In this document: one piece after another, positions 16,628-26,532 of the stretch
How positions within the stretch are numbered: position 1 is the first letter of the stretch
How the letters are laid out: each line of letters begins with the position of its first letter
Assembly (NCBI RefSeq): GCF_014490665.1
Contig: NZ_CP061038.1
Location: 2,232,001 to 2,296,000, forward strand
From: Sphingomonas alpina
Lineage (GTDB): Bacteria > Pseudomonadota > Alphaproteobacteria > Sphingomonadales > Sphingomonadaceae
DNA: 64,000 nucleotides
Direction: 5' to 3'
The notes under the pieces: model-generated
Told to the model about the DNA's origin: nothing
Database searches by the model: none
What the model saw: the letters and a program-made list of their open reading frames with translations, nothing else
Translations under genes and position numbers: made by a program

Positions 16628-17551
16628 ATGATCCGCATCACTCTTGCGGCGCTCGCCGCGCTGACCCTCGCCGCCTCCGCAACGGCACAGGTGCCGCCCT
16701 TTCCCGCCAGCTTCAAGACACAGGAGGTCAGCGGCAATGGCGCGACGATCCATGTCCGCGTGGGTGGCAAGGGACCAGCGGTCGTCCTGCTCCATGGTTA
16801 TGGCGAGACCGGGGACATGTGGGCGCCGTTGGCTGCCGACCTGATGCGCGACCATACCTTGATCGTCCCCGATCTGCGCGGCCTGGGCCTGTCGTCAAAG
16901 CCCGCCGGAGGGTTCGACAAGAAGACGCAGGCTGGGGATGTTGTCGCGGTGCTCGACCGGCTCAAGGTTGGCAAGGTCGACCTCGTCACGCATGACATCG
17001 GCAATATGGTCGGCTTCGCCTTTGCCGCACTTCATTCCGATCGGGTCGGTCGCTTCGTATTGATCGACGCGCCGATCCCCGGCGTCGGTCCATGGGAGGA
17101 GATACTGAAGAATCCGCTCCTCTGGCATTTCCGCTTTGGCGGGCCGGACATGGAGCGATTGGTCGCGGGGCGTGAGCGCATCTATCTTGACCGTTTCTGG
17201 AATGAATTCTCCGCCACGCCAGCCAGCTTCACGGAGGGCTCACGCGTTCACTATGCCGCACTCTACGCGATGCCCGGCGCAATGCATTCGGGCTTTGCGC
17301 AGTTCGCCGCCTTCGACCAGGACGCGATCGACAACCGTGCATGGCTTGCCGCGAAGGGCAAACTGACCATGCCGATCCTCGCTTTGGGCGGCGAAAAATC
17401 GTTCGGCCCGATGATGGCAACCGTGATGCGCGCGGGTGCGACAAACGTGACCGGGGATGTGGTGCCGGGATCGGGCCACTGGATCATGGAGGAGAATCCG
17501 GCCGCCACCGTGGCGCTGGTGCGCAAGTTCCTCGACAACGGTGCCAGATGA
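16628..17551 (+). CDS. Exported epoxide hydrolase / dehalogenase-like alpha/beta hydrolase
   Basis: 307 residues from ATG 16628. A signal peptide (ITLAALAALTLAASATAQ) directs it to the periplasm. The fold shows HGYGE (56-60), nucleophile Asp123 in VTHDIGNM and catalytic His284 in GSGHWIMEENP. An Asp nucleophile marks the epoxide hydrolase/haloalkane dehalogenase branch rather than esterases. The substrate is unknown. It follows the haloperoxidase-like gene closely and its stop overlaps the start of the cupin gene by four bases (ATGA), so all three are likely one transcript. Confidence 0.83.
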   Translation: MIRITLAALAALTLAASATAQVPPFPASFKTQEVSGNGATIHVRVGGKGPAVVLLHGYGETGDMWAPLAADLMRDHTLIVPDLRGLGLSSKPAGGFDKKTQAGDVVAVLDRLKVGKVDLVTHDIGNMVGFAFAALHSDRVGRFVLIDAPIPGVGPWEEILKNPLLWHFRFGGPDMERLVAGRERIYLDRFWNEFSATPASFTEGSRVHYAALYAMPGAMHSGFAQFAAFDQDAIDNRAWLAAKGKLTMPILALGGEKSFGPMMATVMRAGATNVTGDVVPGSGHWIMEENPAATVALVRKFLDNGAR

Positions 17552-17949
17552 CCGACCCGGCCACCCTGATAAACCGCCTCGCACTGGCGCAGCACCCCGA
17601 GGGCGGCTGGTACCGTGAGACGATGCGCCAGCCCGCGCCCGATGGCGGGCGCGGGCTGGCCACCGCGATCCTGTATCTGCTGGAAGACGGTCAGCGCTCG
17701 CACTGGCACCGAGTCGACGCCGCCGAACTCTGGCTATGGCATAGCGGATCGCCGCTCACCTTGCTGATCGATGACGGAGACGCCCGCGAACACTTGCTGA
17801 CCGGCGATGCGCCCCAGGCAATCGTTCCGCCGCAAGCCTGGCAATCGGCCGAGGCGCGCGCGGGCTGGGCCCTGGTCAGCTGTGTCGTGACGCCGGCGTT
17901 CGATTTTGCGGGCTTTGAACTCGCCCCACCCGACTGGAAACCGCGCTAG
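17548..17949 (+). CDS. DUF985-type cupin protein
   Basis: 133 residues from ATG 17548, overlapping the previous stop as ATGA. The family signature HPEGGWYRETMR and ATAILYLLEDGQRSHWHRVDAAELWLWHSGSPL is clear; these are RmlC-like cupins of DUF985 with unknown substrate. The His residues in SHWHRVDAAE could bind a metal. Its coupling to two hydrolase genes suggests a shared small-molecule pathway, an inference. It converges with the TetR gene one base apart. Confidence 0.82.
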   Translation: MTDPATLINRLALAQHPEGGWYRETMRQPAPDGGRGLATAILYLLEDGQRSHWHRVDAAELWLWHSGSPLTLLIDDGDAREHLLTGDAPQAIVPPQAWQSAEARAGWALVSCVVTPAFDFAGFELAPPDWKPR

Positions 17950-17950
17950 G

Positions 17951-18583
17951 TCACTGGTGCCCGGATCTCAGCGCTTCGATCTCGCGGTCGATGATCCGCT
18001 CCAGCGCCTCGACCAGCGGTTCCATCGCCAGGTCGCGGCGCATCATGCGGTGGTGCATCAACCCCAGCGACATGGTCGCGATCAGATCGGCAACGACCTC
18101 CCGCGCAGGCACCTCGTCTTTTCCCTCCGACAGGACTTCGAGCGCGTCGAGCGTCTTGCCGCGGACATCGTCATGGATCGTCGTGAAGATGCTGGCGATC
18201 CGTTCGTTGCGCGCCGATTCTGCGATGATTTCCGCAAACAGGCGTGCCCCGTCCTCATCGCCACGCTCGTCCTGCGGGTTGACGAAATGGCGGAGCCATT
18301 CACGCACGCCGGGTTTGTCGCGATGGTCAATCGCATCGCGCAGCGTTTCCGCATCCATGAAACTGACGCAATCGTCCTGTACGATCGAGACGACGATGTC
18401 CTCCTTGCTGGCGAAGTCGCGATAGATCTGGCCCACCGCGACGCCCGACATGGCAGAGATCTGGGCAACGCCGGTCGCGTGGAATCCATGGTCGATGAAC
18501 AGAGCCCGCGCGCAGTCGAGTATCTTACGGCGCCGGATCTCCGCCCCTTTCGGCTCTTTCGCCACAAGGTCTACCAAATTCAT
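17951..18583 (-). CDS. TetR/AcrR family repressor, probable regulator of the RND pump
   Basis: 210 residues. The N-terminal HTH (about 15-62) reads RRRKILDCARALFIDHGFHATGVAQISAMSGVAVGQIYRDFASKEDIV, a standard TetR DNA-binding domain; the rest is the all-helical ligand-binding and dimer domain. It is divergent from the AcrA-like gene. The 100-base gap between them holds the palindrome GAGTGA-N4-TCACTC, a likely operator. By analogy with AcrR it should repress the efflux operon until a substrate binds. Its own control by the same site is plausible. Confidence 0.85.
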   Translation of the reverse strand: MNLVDLVAKEPKGAEIRRRKILDCARALFIDHGFHATGVAQISAMSGVAVGQIYRDFASKEDIVVSIVQDDCVSFMDAETLRDAIDHRDKPGVREWLRHFVNPQDERGDEDGARLFAEIIAESARNERIASIFTTIHDDVRGKTLDALEVLSEGKDEVPAREVVADLIATMSLGLMHHRMMRRDLAMEPLVEALERIIDREIEALRSGHQ

Positions 18584-18646
18584 TGCCCCGAACTTCTCCT
18601 AAAGCCTTGACGCCGCCAGAGCCTTTGCAGTAGCGGCCCCGACAGA

Positions 18647-18662
18647 GAGTGAACGATCACTC
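18647..18662. promoter_or_regulatory. Putative TetR-family operator
   Basis: GAGTGA (18647-18652) and TCACTC (18657-18662) form a perfect six-base inverted repeat around ACGA. It lies between the divergent TetR and AcrA-like genes, 22 bases before the AcrA-like ATG. Position and symmetry fit a repressor site; binding has not been shown. Confidence 0.6.
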
Positions 18663-18683
18663 ACATACCCAACTCCGGTAGGA

Positions 18684-19859
18684 ATGGCATGGTTTTTTTC
18701 GCTACGCGGCCCCCTGATGGTTTTGACGCTCAGCGCCTGCGGCCAGGCGCCGCAGCAGCCGCAGCCCGGGCCCGCACCGGTGAGTGTCGTCACGATTCGC
18801 GAACAGGCGATCAGGCTGACCAATGAGCTTCCGGGCCGGACCGCGGCCTTCGAGACGTCGGACGTTCGACCACAGGTCAATGGCCTGATTCAGGCGCGAC
18901 TGTTCCAGGAAGGCGACCAGGTCCGCGCTGGGCAGCCGCTCTATCGCATCGATTCCGCACCCTATGCGGCACAGGTCGCCAACGCGCGCGCGGCACTGAG
19001 CCGGGCTCAAGCGGCGATCGCGTCGAGCCAGGCGCTGGCACGGCGCTATGGCGAGTTGGTCGCGATCAACGCCATCTCGCGCCAGGATTACGAAAATGCC
19101 GTGACCGCAGCGCAGCAGGCACGCGCTGATGTCGCCGTGCAACAGGCTGCACTGCGCACCGCACAGATCGACCTGCGCCGCAGCACGATCACCGCGCCGA
19201 TCTCCGGCCGGATCGGGCGCTCGATCTATACTACCGGCGCGCTGGTCACCTCCTCGCAGGCGGATGCGCTGACCACGATCCAGCGGCTCGACCCAATTCA
19301 TGTCGACGTGACTCAAGCCAGCGCCGACGTGCTGCGGCTGCGCCAGCAAGTGATTGCCGGCCAGGTCTCGACCGGCGGCGATGCGCGGGTCCGGCTGAAG
19401 CTGGAGGACGGCTCGACCTACCCGATCGAGGGCACGCTGAAATTCACGGATGTGTCGGTCGATCCCACCACCGGGTCGCAGACGATCCGCGCCGTATTCC
19501 CCAACCCGCGCGGCCTGTTGCTGCCCGGCATGTATGTGCGCGCCGAGCTGGTCGAGGGCACTCAGGCCCAGGCGATGCTGGTGCCGCAGCGTGCGGTCAA
19601 CCGTGACGAAAAGGGCAACCCGACCACGCTGGTCGTCGGTGCCGGCGACAAGGTCGAACTGCGCCAGCTGAAGACCAGCCGCACGGTCGGCGACAGCTGG
19701 CTGGTAACCTCGGGCCTGAAGTCGGGCGATCGCGTGATCGTCGAAGGCGGTCAGATGTTGCGTCCCGGAATGCCGGTGAAGCCGTCGCCCTGGAACCCGA
19801 ATGCCCCCGCAAAGCAGCCCGCCGGCGCCCCAGGCGCCCCCGCAGCTCAGGCGAAGTAA
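18684..19859 (+). CDS. RND efflux periplasmic adaptor (AcrA/MexA-like lipoprotein)
   Basis: 391 residues. A lipoprotein signal ends in LSAC (Cys19), so the adaptor is anchored to the outer face of the inner membrane. The usual order is present: beta-barrel and lipoyl halves (PQVNGLIQARLFQEGDQV and STITAPISGRIG) around a coiled-coil hairpin (about 90-150), then a membrane-proximal domain. A Pro/Ala-rich tail follows. It links the pump to the outer-membrane channel. GGA lies directly against the ATG, so translation could instead begin at ATG 18717, but that would leave almost no signal peptide. First gene of the efflux operon. Confidence 0.9.
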   Translation: MAWFFSLRGPLMVLTLSACGQAPQQPQPGPAPVSVVTIREQAIRLTNELPGRTAAFETSDVRPQVNGLIQARLFQEGDQVRAGQPLYRIDSAPYAAQVANARAALSRAQAAIASSQALARRYGELVAINAISRQDYENAVTAAQQARADVAVQQAALRTAQIDLRRSTITAPISGRIGRSIYTTGALVTSSQADALTTIQRLDPIHVDVTQASADVLRLRQQVIAGQVSTGGDARVRLKLEDGSTYPIEGTLKFTDVSVDPTTGSQTIRAVFPNPRGLLLPGMYVRAELVEGTQAQAMLVPQRAVNRDEKGNPTTLVVGAGDKVELRQLKTSRTVGDSWLVTSGLKSGDRVIVEGGQMLRPGMPVKPSPWNPNAPAKQPAGAPGAPAAQAK

Positions 19860-19865
19860 AGACTC

Positions 19866-22800
19866 ATGGCCCGCTTTTTCATCGATCGCCCGATTTTTGC
19901 GTGGGTGATCGCCATCATCCTGATGCTTGCGGGCGTGTTGGCGATCAACACTCTGCCGATTGCGCAGTTCCCGACGATCGCGCCCCCGGCGGTCTCGATC
20001 ACTGCGACCTATCCGGGTGCGGATGCCCAGACGCTCGAGAATACGACGACGCAGATCATCGAGCAGCAGATGAAGGGGATCGACAACCTTCGCTATTTCT
20101 CGTCATCTTCGAGCTCGAATGGCATCGTCACGATCACCCTGACGTTTGAACAGGGCACTGACCCCGACATCGCGCAGGTGCAGGTACAGAACAAGCTGCA
20201 GGCGGCCACCCCGCTCCTGCCGCAGGAAGTCCAGCTGCAGGGCATCCAGGTCGCCAAGGCAACCGCCAACTTCCTGCTCTTTATCGGACTCTACTCCGAG
20301 GATGGGTCGCACAGCGATATCGATCTGGCCGATTATGCCGTCTCCCGGCTTCAGGATCCGATGAGCCGTGTGAACGGTGTCGGCGATACGCAGGTGTTCG
20401 GCGCACAATATGCCATGCGCATCTGGGTCGATCCGCTGAAGCTCAATTCCTATTCGCTGACCATGACCGACGTGACGACCGCAGTGCGGGCGCAGAACGC
20501 CCAGGTATCGGCCGGCCAGATCGGCGCGCAGCCTGCACCGAAGGAGCAGATGCTCAACGCAACGGTGTCGGTCCAGTCACGTCTGACCACCCCGGAACAG
20601 TTCGCCGCCATCACGCTGAAGAGCAATACCGATGGGTCAGTCGTGCGGCTCGGGGATGTCGCACGGGTCGAAATCGGCGCGGAAAACTATGGCGCCTCGG
20701 CCAAATATAATGGCAAGCCCGCAGCGGGCATCGGGATCAAGCTGGCGCCGGGCGCCAATGCGCTTGCCACCGTCACCGCCGTTCAGGCGCGCGTGGCCGA
20801 AGTCGCCAAGCAATTCCCGTCCGACGTCAAAATAGTCTATCCCTATGATACGACGCCGTTCGTCCGGCTTTCGGTCAAGCAGGTGGTGGAGACGCTGGTC
20901 GAGGCCGTGGTGCTGGTCTTCCTGGTGATGTTCCTGTTCCTGCAGAATTTCCGCGCGACCTTGATCCCGACGATCGCGGTGCCGGTGGTGCTGCTCGGCA
21001 CCTTTGCGGTGATGGCGGTCGCCGGCTATTCGATCAACACGCTCACCCTGTTCGGCATGGTGCTGGCGATCGGGCTATTGGTCGATGACGCGATCGTGGT
21101 GGTCGAGAATGTCGAACGCCTGATCACCACCGAGCATCTGTCGCCGAAGGAAGCGGCGCGCAAATCGATGGACGAAATCACCAGCGCGCTGGTCGGCATC
21201 GCGCTGGTGCTGTCGGCGGTGTTCCTGCCGATGGCGTTCTTCGGCGGATCGACCGGCGTGATCTATCGTCAGTTCTCGATCACCATTGTCGCGGCGATGG
21301 TCCTGTCGATCCTGGTTGCCCTGATCCTGACACCGGCCTTGTGCGCGACGATCCTGAAACCGCATGATCCCAAAAAGAGCGAAGGCAATGGCCTGCTCGC
21401 GCGCTTCTTCCGCTGGTTCAACGACAAGTTCGAGCGTGGCCAGAACAAATATGAAGGCGGCGTCAAAGGCATGGCGCGCGGCTGGAAGCGCTCGATGCTG
21501 GTCTATCTGCTGATCGCGGTCGGCATGTCGGTGCTATTCGTGCGCCTGCCCACCAGCTTCCTGCCCGATGAAGATCAGGGCATGATGCTGGCACTGGTCC
21601 AAGGTCCATCCGGATCGACCAGCAGCCGTACCGAAAAAGCCCTGGATGCGGTGCGCGACCATTTGATGACTGCGGAAAAGGCTAATGTGGACGGCGTCTT
21701 CACCGTCAACGGGTTCAGCTTTGCAGGATCCGGCCAGAATAGCGGCATCGTGTTCGTCCGGTTGAAGCCATGGGACGAACGCTCGGGTGCAGCCAACAAG
21801 GCGCAGGCGATTGCCGGTCGCGCCATGGGCACTCTCTCGCAGTTCAAGGATGCAATGATCTTCACCATCGTGCCCCCGCGGTGCCGGAACTGGGCAATGC
21901 GACGGGGTTCGACATGCAGTTGATTGATATCGGCGGGATAGGTCATGAAAAGCTCGTCGCCGCGCGCAACATGATGATGGGCATGGCGATGCAGGACAAG
22001 CGCCTGGTCGGCGTGCGTCCCAATTCGCTCGACGATGCGCCACAGCTCAAGGTCGACGTCGATCAAAACAAGGCGCGCGCTCTCGGGCTTGATCTGGCCG
22101 ATATCAACAGCACCATCGCGACTGCCTGGGGCAGCTCGTATATCAACGACTTTATCGATCGCGGCCGGGTCAAGCGCGTCTATGTCCAGGCCGACGAGCC
22201 CTATCGCATGGCGCCGGAGGACATCGACAAATTCTTCGTGCGCAGCGCGACCGGCACGATGGCGCCCTTCTCGGCCTTTTCGACGCTGAACTGGATACAG
22301 GCGCCGTCGCAGCTCACCCGCTATAACGGCCAGCCGGCAATGGAACTGCTCGGTACCGCTGCGCCCGGTTATTCGTCGGGCGATGCGATCAAGGCGATGG
22401 AGGAAATCCATGCCAAGTTGCCGCCAGGGACGAGCCTTGAATGGACTGGGCTGTCCTATGAAGAACAGCTTTCCGGTGGCCAGGCACCCGCACTGTACGG
22501 CCTGTCGCTGCTGATCGTCTTCCTGTGCCTTGCCGCGCTCTATGAGAGCTGGTCGGTACCGGTATCGGTCATGCTCGTGGTGCCACTCGGCGTGCTCGGC
22601 GCGTTGCTCGCCGCGGCGATGACCGGCCTCAACAACGACATCTACCTGCAGGTCGGATTGATCACGACGATCGGCGTGTCGGCGAAGAATGCGATCCTGA
22701 TCGTGGAGTTCGCCGAAGAGCGTATGCGAGAAGGCATGAACGCGTTCGACGCGGCGGTTGCCGCGGCCAAGCTTCGCTTGCGGCCGATCCTGATGACCAG

Positions 22801-23041
22801 TCTCGCCTTCGTCTTCGGCGTGATGCCGCTGGCGATCTCGACCGGCGCCGGCGCGGGCGGGCAGAATGCGATCGGCCGCGCCGTGGTCGGTGGTATGCTC
22901 TCGGCCACCATATTGGGCATCTTCTTCGTGCCGATGTTCTTCGTCGTTGTCCTGCGCCTGTTCGGCCATGGTGGCGAGAAGACATCCACGGATGCCGCTC
23001 CCGACACCAACGCCCCCTCCCCGGCACCGCAGGAAGCCTGA
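19866..23041 (+). pseudogene. RND efflux pump (AcrB/HAE1 type), interrupted by a one-base frameshift
   Basis: The gene reads as an RND permease from ATG 19866 ([17 protein letters not shown]) through the [12 protein letters not shown] segment of TM4. At 21873-21877 (GTG followed by five C, then GCGGTG) the frame is lost: the first frame ends at 21923 with nonsense, while the second continues as [17 protein letters not shown] to the C-terminus at 23041. One extra C would restore a continuous product of 1058 residues, the normal length of this family. The second half retains the porter domain, the [12 protein letters not shown] segment and the last TM helices. Flanking adaptor and channel genes are intact. 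As written, the pump is truncated within its second periplasmic half and would not work. Confidence 0.85.
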
Positions 23042-23043
23042 CC

Positions 23044-24468
23044 GTGACCCTTCGTTCCCATACCCTCGCCGCGCTCGCTGCAAGCGTCGCACTGGCCGGT
23101 TGCAACCTGGCGCCGAAATATGTCCGTCCGGTCGGCGCGGTGCCCGCCACCCTGCCGCAGGGCGGAGTCTATCCGACTGCGCCGACCGACGCGCCGGACG
23201 TGACCAAGATCGGCTGGCGCGATTTCTTCGTCGAAGATCGGCTGCGGCAGGTCATCGCGCTGGGTCTCGACAATAACCGCGACCTGCGGCTGGCGGCGGC
23301 CAATGTGCTCCAGGCCCGCGCGCAATATCGCGTACAGCGTGCCGACCTGCTGCCGACGATCAATGCAAACGGGCAGGCGACCTATACCAACACCGCTGCG
23401 CAAGCGGCCGGCTTTGGTGGGGTCGCCGGCGCAGCGTCCAGCGATATCTCGACCTATTCGGCGAATGTCGGCTTTTCGGCGTTCGAGCTCGACCTGTTCG
23501 GTCGCATTCGCAACCAGACCAAGGCAGCGCAGGAGCGCTATTTCGCCAGCGAGGAAGCGCAGCGTTCGACCCGGATCACCCTGATCGCCGAGATCGCGTC
23601 GGCCTGGCTGACCATGGCGTCCGACCAGGACCAGCTGCGCCTGTCGCGCGAGACGCTGAAGGCGTTCGAACAGACGCTGTCGCTGACTCGCGCGCAGTTC
23701 CGAATCGGCGTGGCGTCCGAGCTGGAAGCACGCCAGGCCGAAACCAACTATCAGTCCGCCCGCAACGATATCGCCCTGCTCTCGACCCGGATCGCGCAGG
23801 ACCAGAATGCGCTCAACCTGCTGGTCGGCACGACGGTCGATGCGGCTTTGCTTCCCGCCGAGCTTGGCGAGGGCGATGCGATGGTCCGCGCGCTGCCGGG
23901 AAATCTGTCGTCGGAATTGCTGCTGCGCCGTCCCGATGTGCTCGAGGCGGAGCATCAGCTGATCGCGCAGAACGCCAATATCGGCGCGGCGCGGGCAGCC
24001 TTTTTCCCGAGCATTTCGCTCACCGCGACGCTGGGGACGATCAGCCCCGCGCTTTCCGGGCTCTTCGGCAACGGCACGGGCACGTACAATGTCGCGCCGG
24101 CCATTTCGCTGCCGCTGTTCAACGCCGGTCGAAACAAGGGCAATCTGCGCGCCGCCGAAGCGGCCCAGAAGGGCGCCGTCGCAACGTACGAAAAGACGAT
24201 CCAGACCGCGTTCCGCGAAGTCGCCGATGCACTGGCGCAGCGCGGGACGATCGACGAGCAGGTTTCAGCACAGACCGCACGCGCCGAAGCGGCGCGAGTC
24301 GCCGCAAAGCTGTCGCAGGCCCGCTATACGGCGGGGATCGATTCATTCCTGGTATCACTGGATGCGCAGCGCACATCCTATGCCGCTCAGCAACAACTGG
24401 TCACCACCCGGCTTAACCGCGGCACCAATCTGGTCGAGCTCTACCGGTCGCTCGGCGGCGGGCTCTGA
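23044..24468 (+). CDS. Outer-membrane efflux channel lipoprotein (OprM/NodT type)
   Basis: 474 residues starting at GTG 23044, two bases after the pump stop codon. Lipobox LAGC (Cys20) gives an outer-membrane lipoprotein. The two TolC-like repeats are visible, each opening with long helices rich in Ala/Gln and including FELDLFGRIRNQTKAAQERY and SLPLFNAGRNKGNLRAAEAAQ. It should trim the adaptor and pump into a tripartite exporter of drugs or other hydrophobic compounds. Third gene of the operon, followed by a convergent small gene 27 bases away. Confidence 0.9.
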   Translation: MTLRSHTLAALAASVALAGCNLAPKYVRPVGAVPATLPQGGVYPTAPTDAPDVTKIGWRDFFVEDRLRQVIALGLDNNRDLRLAAANVLQARAQYRVQRADLLPTINANGQATYTNTAAQAAGFGGVAGAASSDISTYSANVGFSAFELDLFGRIRNQTKAAQERYFASEEAQRSTRITLIAEIASAWLTMASDQDQLRLSRETLKAFEQTLSLTRAQFRIGVASELEARQAETNYQSARNDIALLSTRIAQDQNALNLLVGTTVDAALLPAELGEGDAMVRALPGNLSSELLLRRPDVLEAEHQLIAQNANIGAARAAFFPSISLTATLGTISPALSGLFGNGTGTYNVAPAISLPLFNAGRNKGNLRAAEAAQKGAVATYEKTIQTAFREVADALAQRGTIDEQVSAQTARAEAARVAAKLSQARYTAGIDSFLVSLDAQRTSYAAQQQLVTTRLNRGTNLVELYRSLGGGL

Positions 24469-24495
24469 TTCAGCCCGGCGGCCAGGTCCGGCGGT

Positions 24496-24837
24496 TCAGG
24501 CCGGATCGACCGCCATCAGCGCGTCGGCATATTTGAATGAGCCTGGATCGAAGAGATCGCTGGTCACGAACGGGCGATCGGTCAGCGCAAGCTCGCTGAG
24601 GCCGGTCAGCTTGAAGGTGCCGACCTTATATTCCTTGGGCGGCTTGCCCTCGCGATCGACCACCACACCATCGACGAACAGATCGTCATGCTTGGTATAG
24701 ATGACATGCGGCGCCATCGTCATGCTGACCCGGTTATAGGTCAGCCCGATGCAGCGCTTGCGCACGATCGCTTCGAAAATGGTCGGCACGGGACCCTGCG
24801 GCGCGGCCTCGGGGCCGTCATGTTCCGGATACTTCAT
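24496..24837 (-). CDS. Small WYL-like domain protein (113 aa)
   Basis: The product opens with a short acidic lead, then AIVRKRCIGLTYNRVSMTMAPH, DDLFVDGVVVD and KVGTFKLTGLSELALTDRPF. This order (helix, R-x-R/Y-N strand, APH, then a G-T-F-K-L strand and L-T-x-R-P-F) resembles a stand-alone WYL ligand-binding domain. No DNA-binding part is present. Role unknown; conserved in sphingomonads as hypothetical. It is divergent from a DHA2 exporter across a 50-base gap containing a perfect palindrome. Confidence 0.62.
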   Translation of the reverse strand: MKYPEHDGPEAAPQGPVPTIFEAIVRKRCIGLTYNRVSMTMAPHVIYTKHDDLFVDGVVVDREGKPPKEYKVGTFKLTGLSELALTDRPFVTSDLFDPGSFKYADALMAVDPA

Positions 24838-24857
24838 GTTCGCACCTTAGCACAATA

Positions 24858-24872
24858 TGCTGCATTGCAGCA
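24858..24872. promoter_or_regulatory. Perfect palindrome TGCTGCA-T-TGCAGCA (PhaR-like operator)
   Basis: Seven-base arms around a single T, in the 50-base divergent region upstream of the exporter and the WYL-like gene. The core CTGCATTGCAG fits the CTGC-N3-GCAG sequence reported for the polyhydroxyalkanoate repressor PhaR of Paracoccus. No PHA gene is nearby, so another regulator of similar specificity is equally possible. Confidence 0.45.
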
Positions 24873-24887
24873 AGACATGTCTGACAA

Positions 24888-26324
24888 ATGCGTCGAGGTT
24901 GCGTCGCGGCGAACAAGGACTATTCGGAACCGGTGAAAGACGGCCTTCCCCTGCCTCGCCGCTACGCCGCCATCGCGGCGATTTCATGCGGCACGGCGCT
25001 GGTCATCATCGACGGCGGCGTGGCCAATGTCGCACTGCCTACCATCGCCCGCGACCTGAAGGTCGACAGCTCAGCAATCGTCACGGTGGTCACCGTCTAT
25101 CAGCTCGTGCTGGTCATGCTGCTGCTGCCGCTCGCCGGACTCGGCGACCGCATTGGCCTGAAGCGCATGTACCAGTACGGCCAGTTGATCTTCACCGTGG
25201 CGACGATCCTGTGCTTCTTCGCCAAGAGCCTGCCTTTCCTGCTGATCGTACGCGCTGCACAAGCGCTGGGTGCTGCCGCGGCACTCAGCGTGTCTTCCGC
25301 GCTGATCCGGTCGATCTATCCTGCCAAGCAACTTGGCCGCGGGCTGGGCATCAACTCGGTCGTGGTATCAAGCGCCGCCGCTGCAGCACCGACTGTCGGC
25401 GGACTGGTACTGGCGATCGCACCCTGGCCCTGGGTGTTCGCCAGCGCGGTGCCCTTCGCGCTTGCCTCGCTCGCGCTGGGTCGCGCCCTCCCCGACCCCA
25501 AGCCGCGACCCGAACCATTCGATGTGCTCGGCGGGGTGATGTGCGCGGCGATGTTCGGGCTGATCATCGGCGGACTGGAAACCGGCGTGCATGGCGACAG
25601 CCCGATCGTCTCGGGCGCGATCGTGCTGACCGGTGCACTGGTCGGCGTGCTGTTCGTGCGGCGCGAACGCGGAGAGGCGCAGCCGATCCTGCCGATCGAC
25701 CTGCTTTCGCGTCCAGTGCTCGCGCTGTCGGTGGTCGGAGCTTTCACTGCCTTTATCGCGTCGATGACCTTGCTGATCTCGACACCCTTCCGGCTGCATG
25801 AATACGGCTTCACCGCCGCCGCGATCGGTGCAGCGATCGCGCCCTGGCCGCTGACCAACATGATCGTCGCGCCGCTGGCCGGCTGGCTGTCGGACCGCAT
25901 CCCGGCGGGTATTCTTGGCGGCATCGGCATGGCGATCTCGATCACCGCACTACTGCTGATCGCCTTCATGCCGGCAGATCCAAGCTATTTCGATGTGGCG
26001 TGGCGGATGGCGTTGTGCGGATCGGGCTTCGGCACCTTCCTGCCGCCCAATGCGCGCCTGATCATCGGTAGCGCACCGCGCGAGCGCGCTGCCGCCGCGG
26101 GCGGGCTGGTGTCGACCGTGCGCCTGGTCGGGCAGACCACCGGCGCAACATTGGTCGCGGCGCTCCTCGCCATGGGCATCGGTGCAGGCATGGCACCGCC
26201 GCTGTTCGCTGCCGGCCTCGCCCTGATCGCCGGGCTATGCAGCATTGCGCGCCTGCGCCCCTCGATCCGCAATCCGCAGCGCGAGGAAACTCAGGACGTT
26301 CAGCCGGCGAGCTCAGTGAAGTAG
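24888..26324 (+). CDS. MFS transporter, DHA2 (14-TMS) drug exporter type
   Basis: 478 residues with about 14 hydrophobic helices. Motif A is present as GLGDRIGLKRMYQYG and again in weaker form as AGWLSDRIPAGILGG, and the first helix ends IIDGGVANVALPTIARDL, the DHA2 signature with the Asp common to EmrB/QacA-type exporters. Substrates are probably hydrophobic drugs or metabolites, moved by proton antiport in the inner membrane. No periplasmic adaptor is adjacent, so it should work alone. The start ATG 24888 gives a polar lead of 25 residues; a GTG at 24933 is an alternative. Confidence 0.83.
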   Translation: MRRGCVAANKDYSEPVKDGLPLPRRYAAIAAISCGTALVIIDGGVANVALPTIARDLKVDSSAIVTVVTVYQLVLVMLLLPLAGLGDRIGLKRMYQYGQLIFTVATILCFFAKSLPFLLIVRAAQALGAAAALSVSSALIRSIYPAKQLGRGLGINSVVVSSAAAAAPTVGGLVLAIAPWPWVFASAVPFALASLALGRALPDPKPRPEPFDVLGGVMCAAMFGLIIGGLETGVHGDSPIVSGAIVLTGALVGVLFVRRERGEAQPILPIDLLSRPVLALSVVGAFTAFIASMTLLISTPFRLHEYGFTAAAIGAAIAPWPLTNMIVAPLAGWLSDRIPAGILGGIGMAISITALLLIAFMPADPSYFDVAWRMALCGSGFGTFLPPNARLIIGSAPRERAAAAGGLVSTVRLVGQTTGATLVAALLAMGIGAGMAPPLFAAGLALIAGLCSIARLRPSIRNPQREETQDVQPASSVK

Positions 26325-26532
26325 CGTCTCCTGGCCGACTCGCTCGGACAGGCCAAGCCGATGCAGGGCATATGATTTGGAGATCGAGGGGGGCGCATCG
26401 ATACTCGACGCCAAGGGCATGGGAGGCATTCCCCCTTGCTATTCGGAGCGTATAGCGGACCGGGGGGCTTGCGGCAAGTCCCCCCTACATGCGCCATGAA
26501 CGCGACCCAGCTCAAGAAATGGGAGTAGCGAA

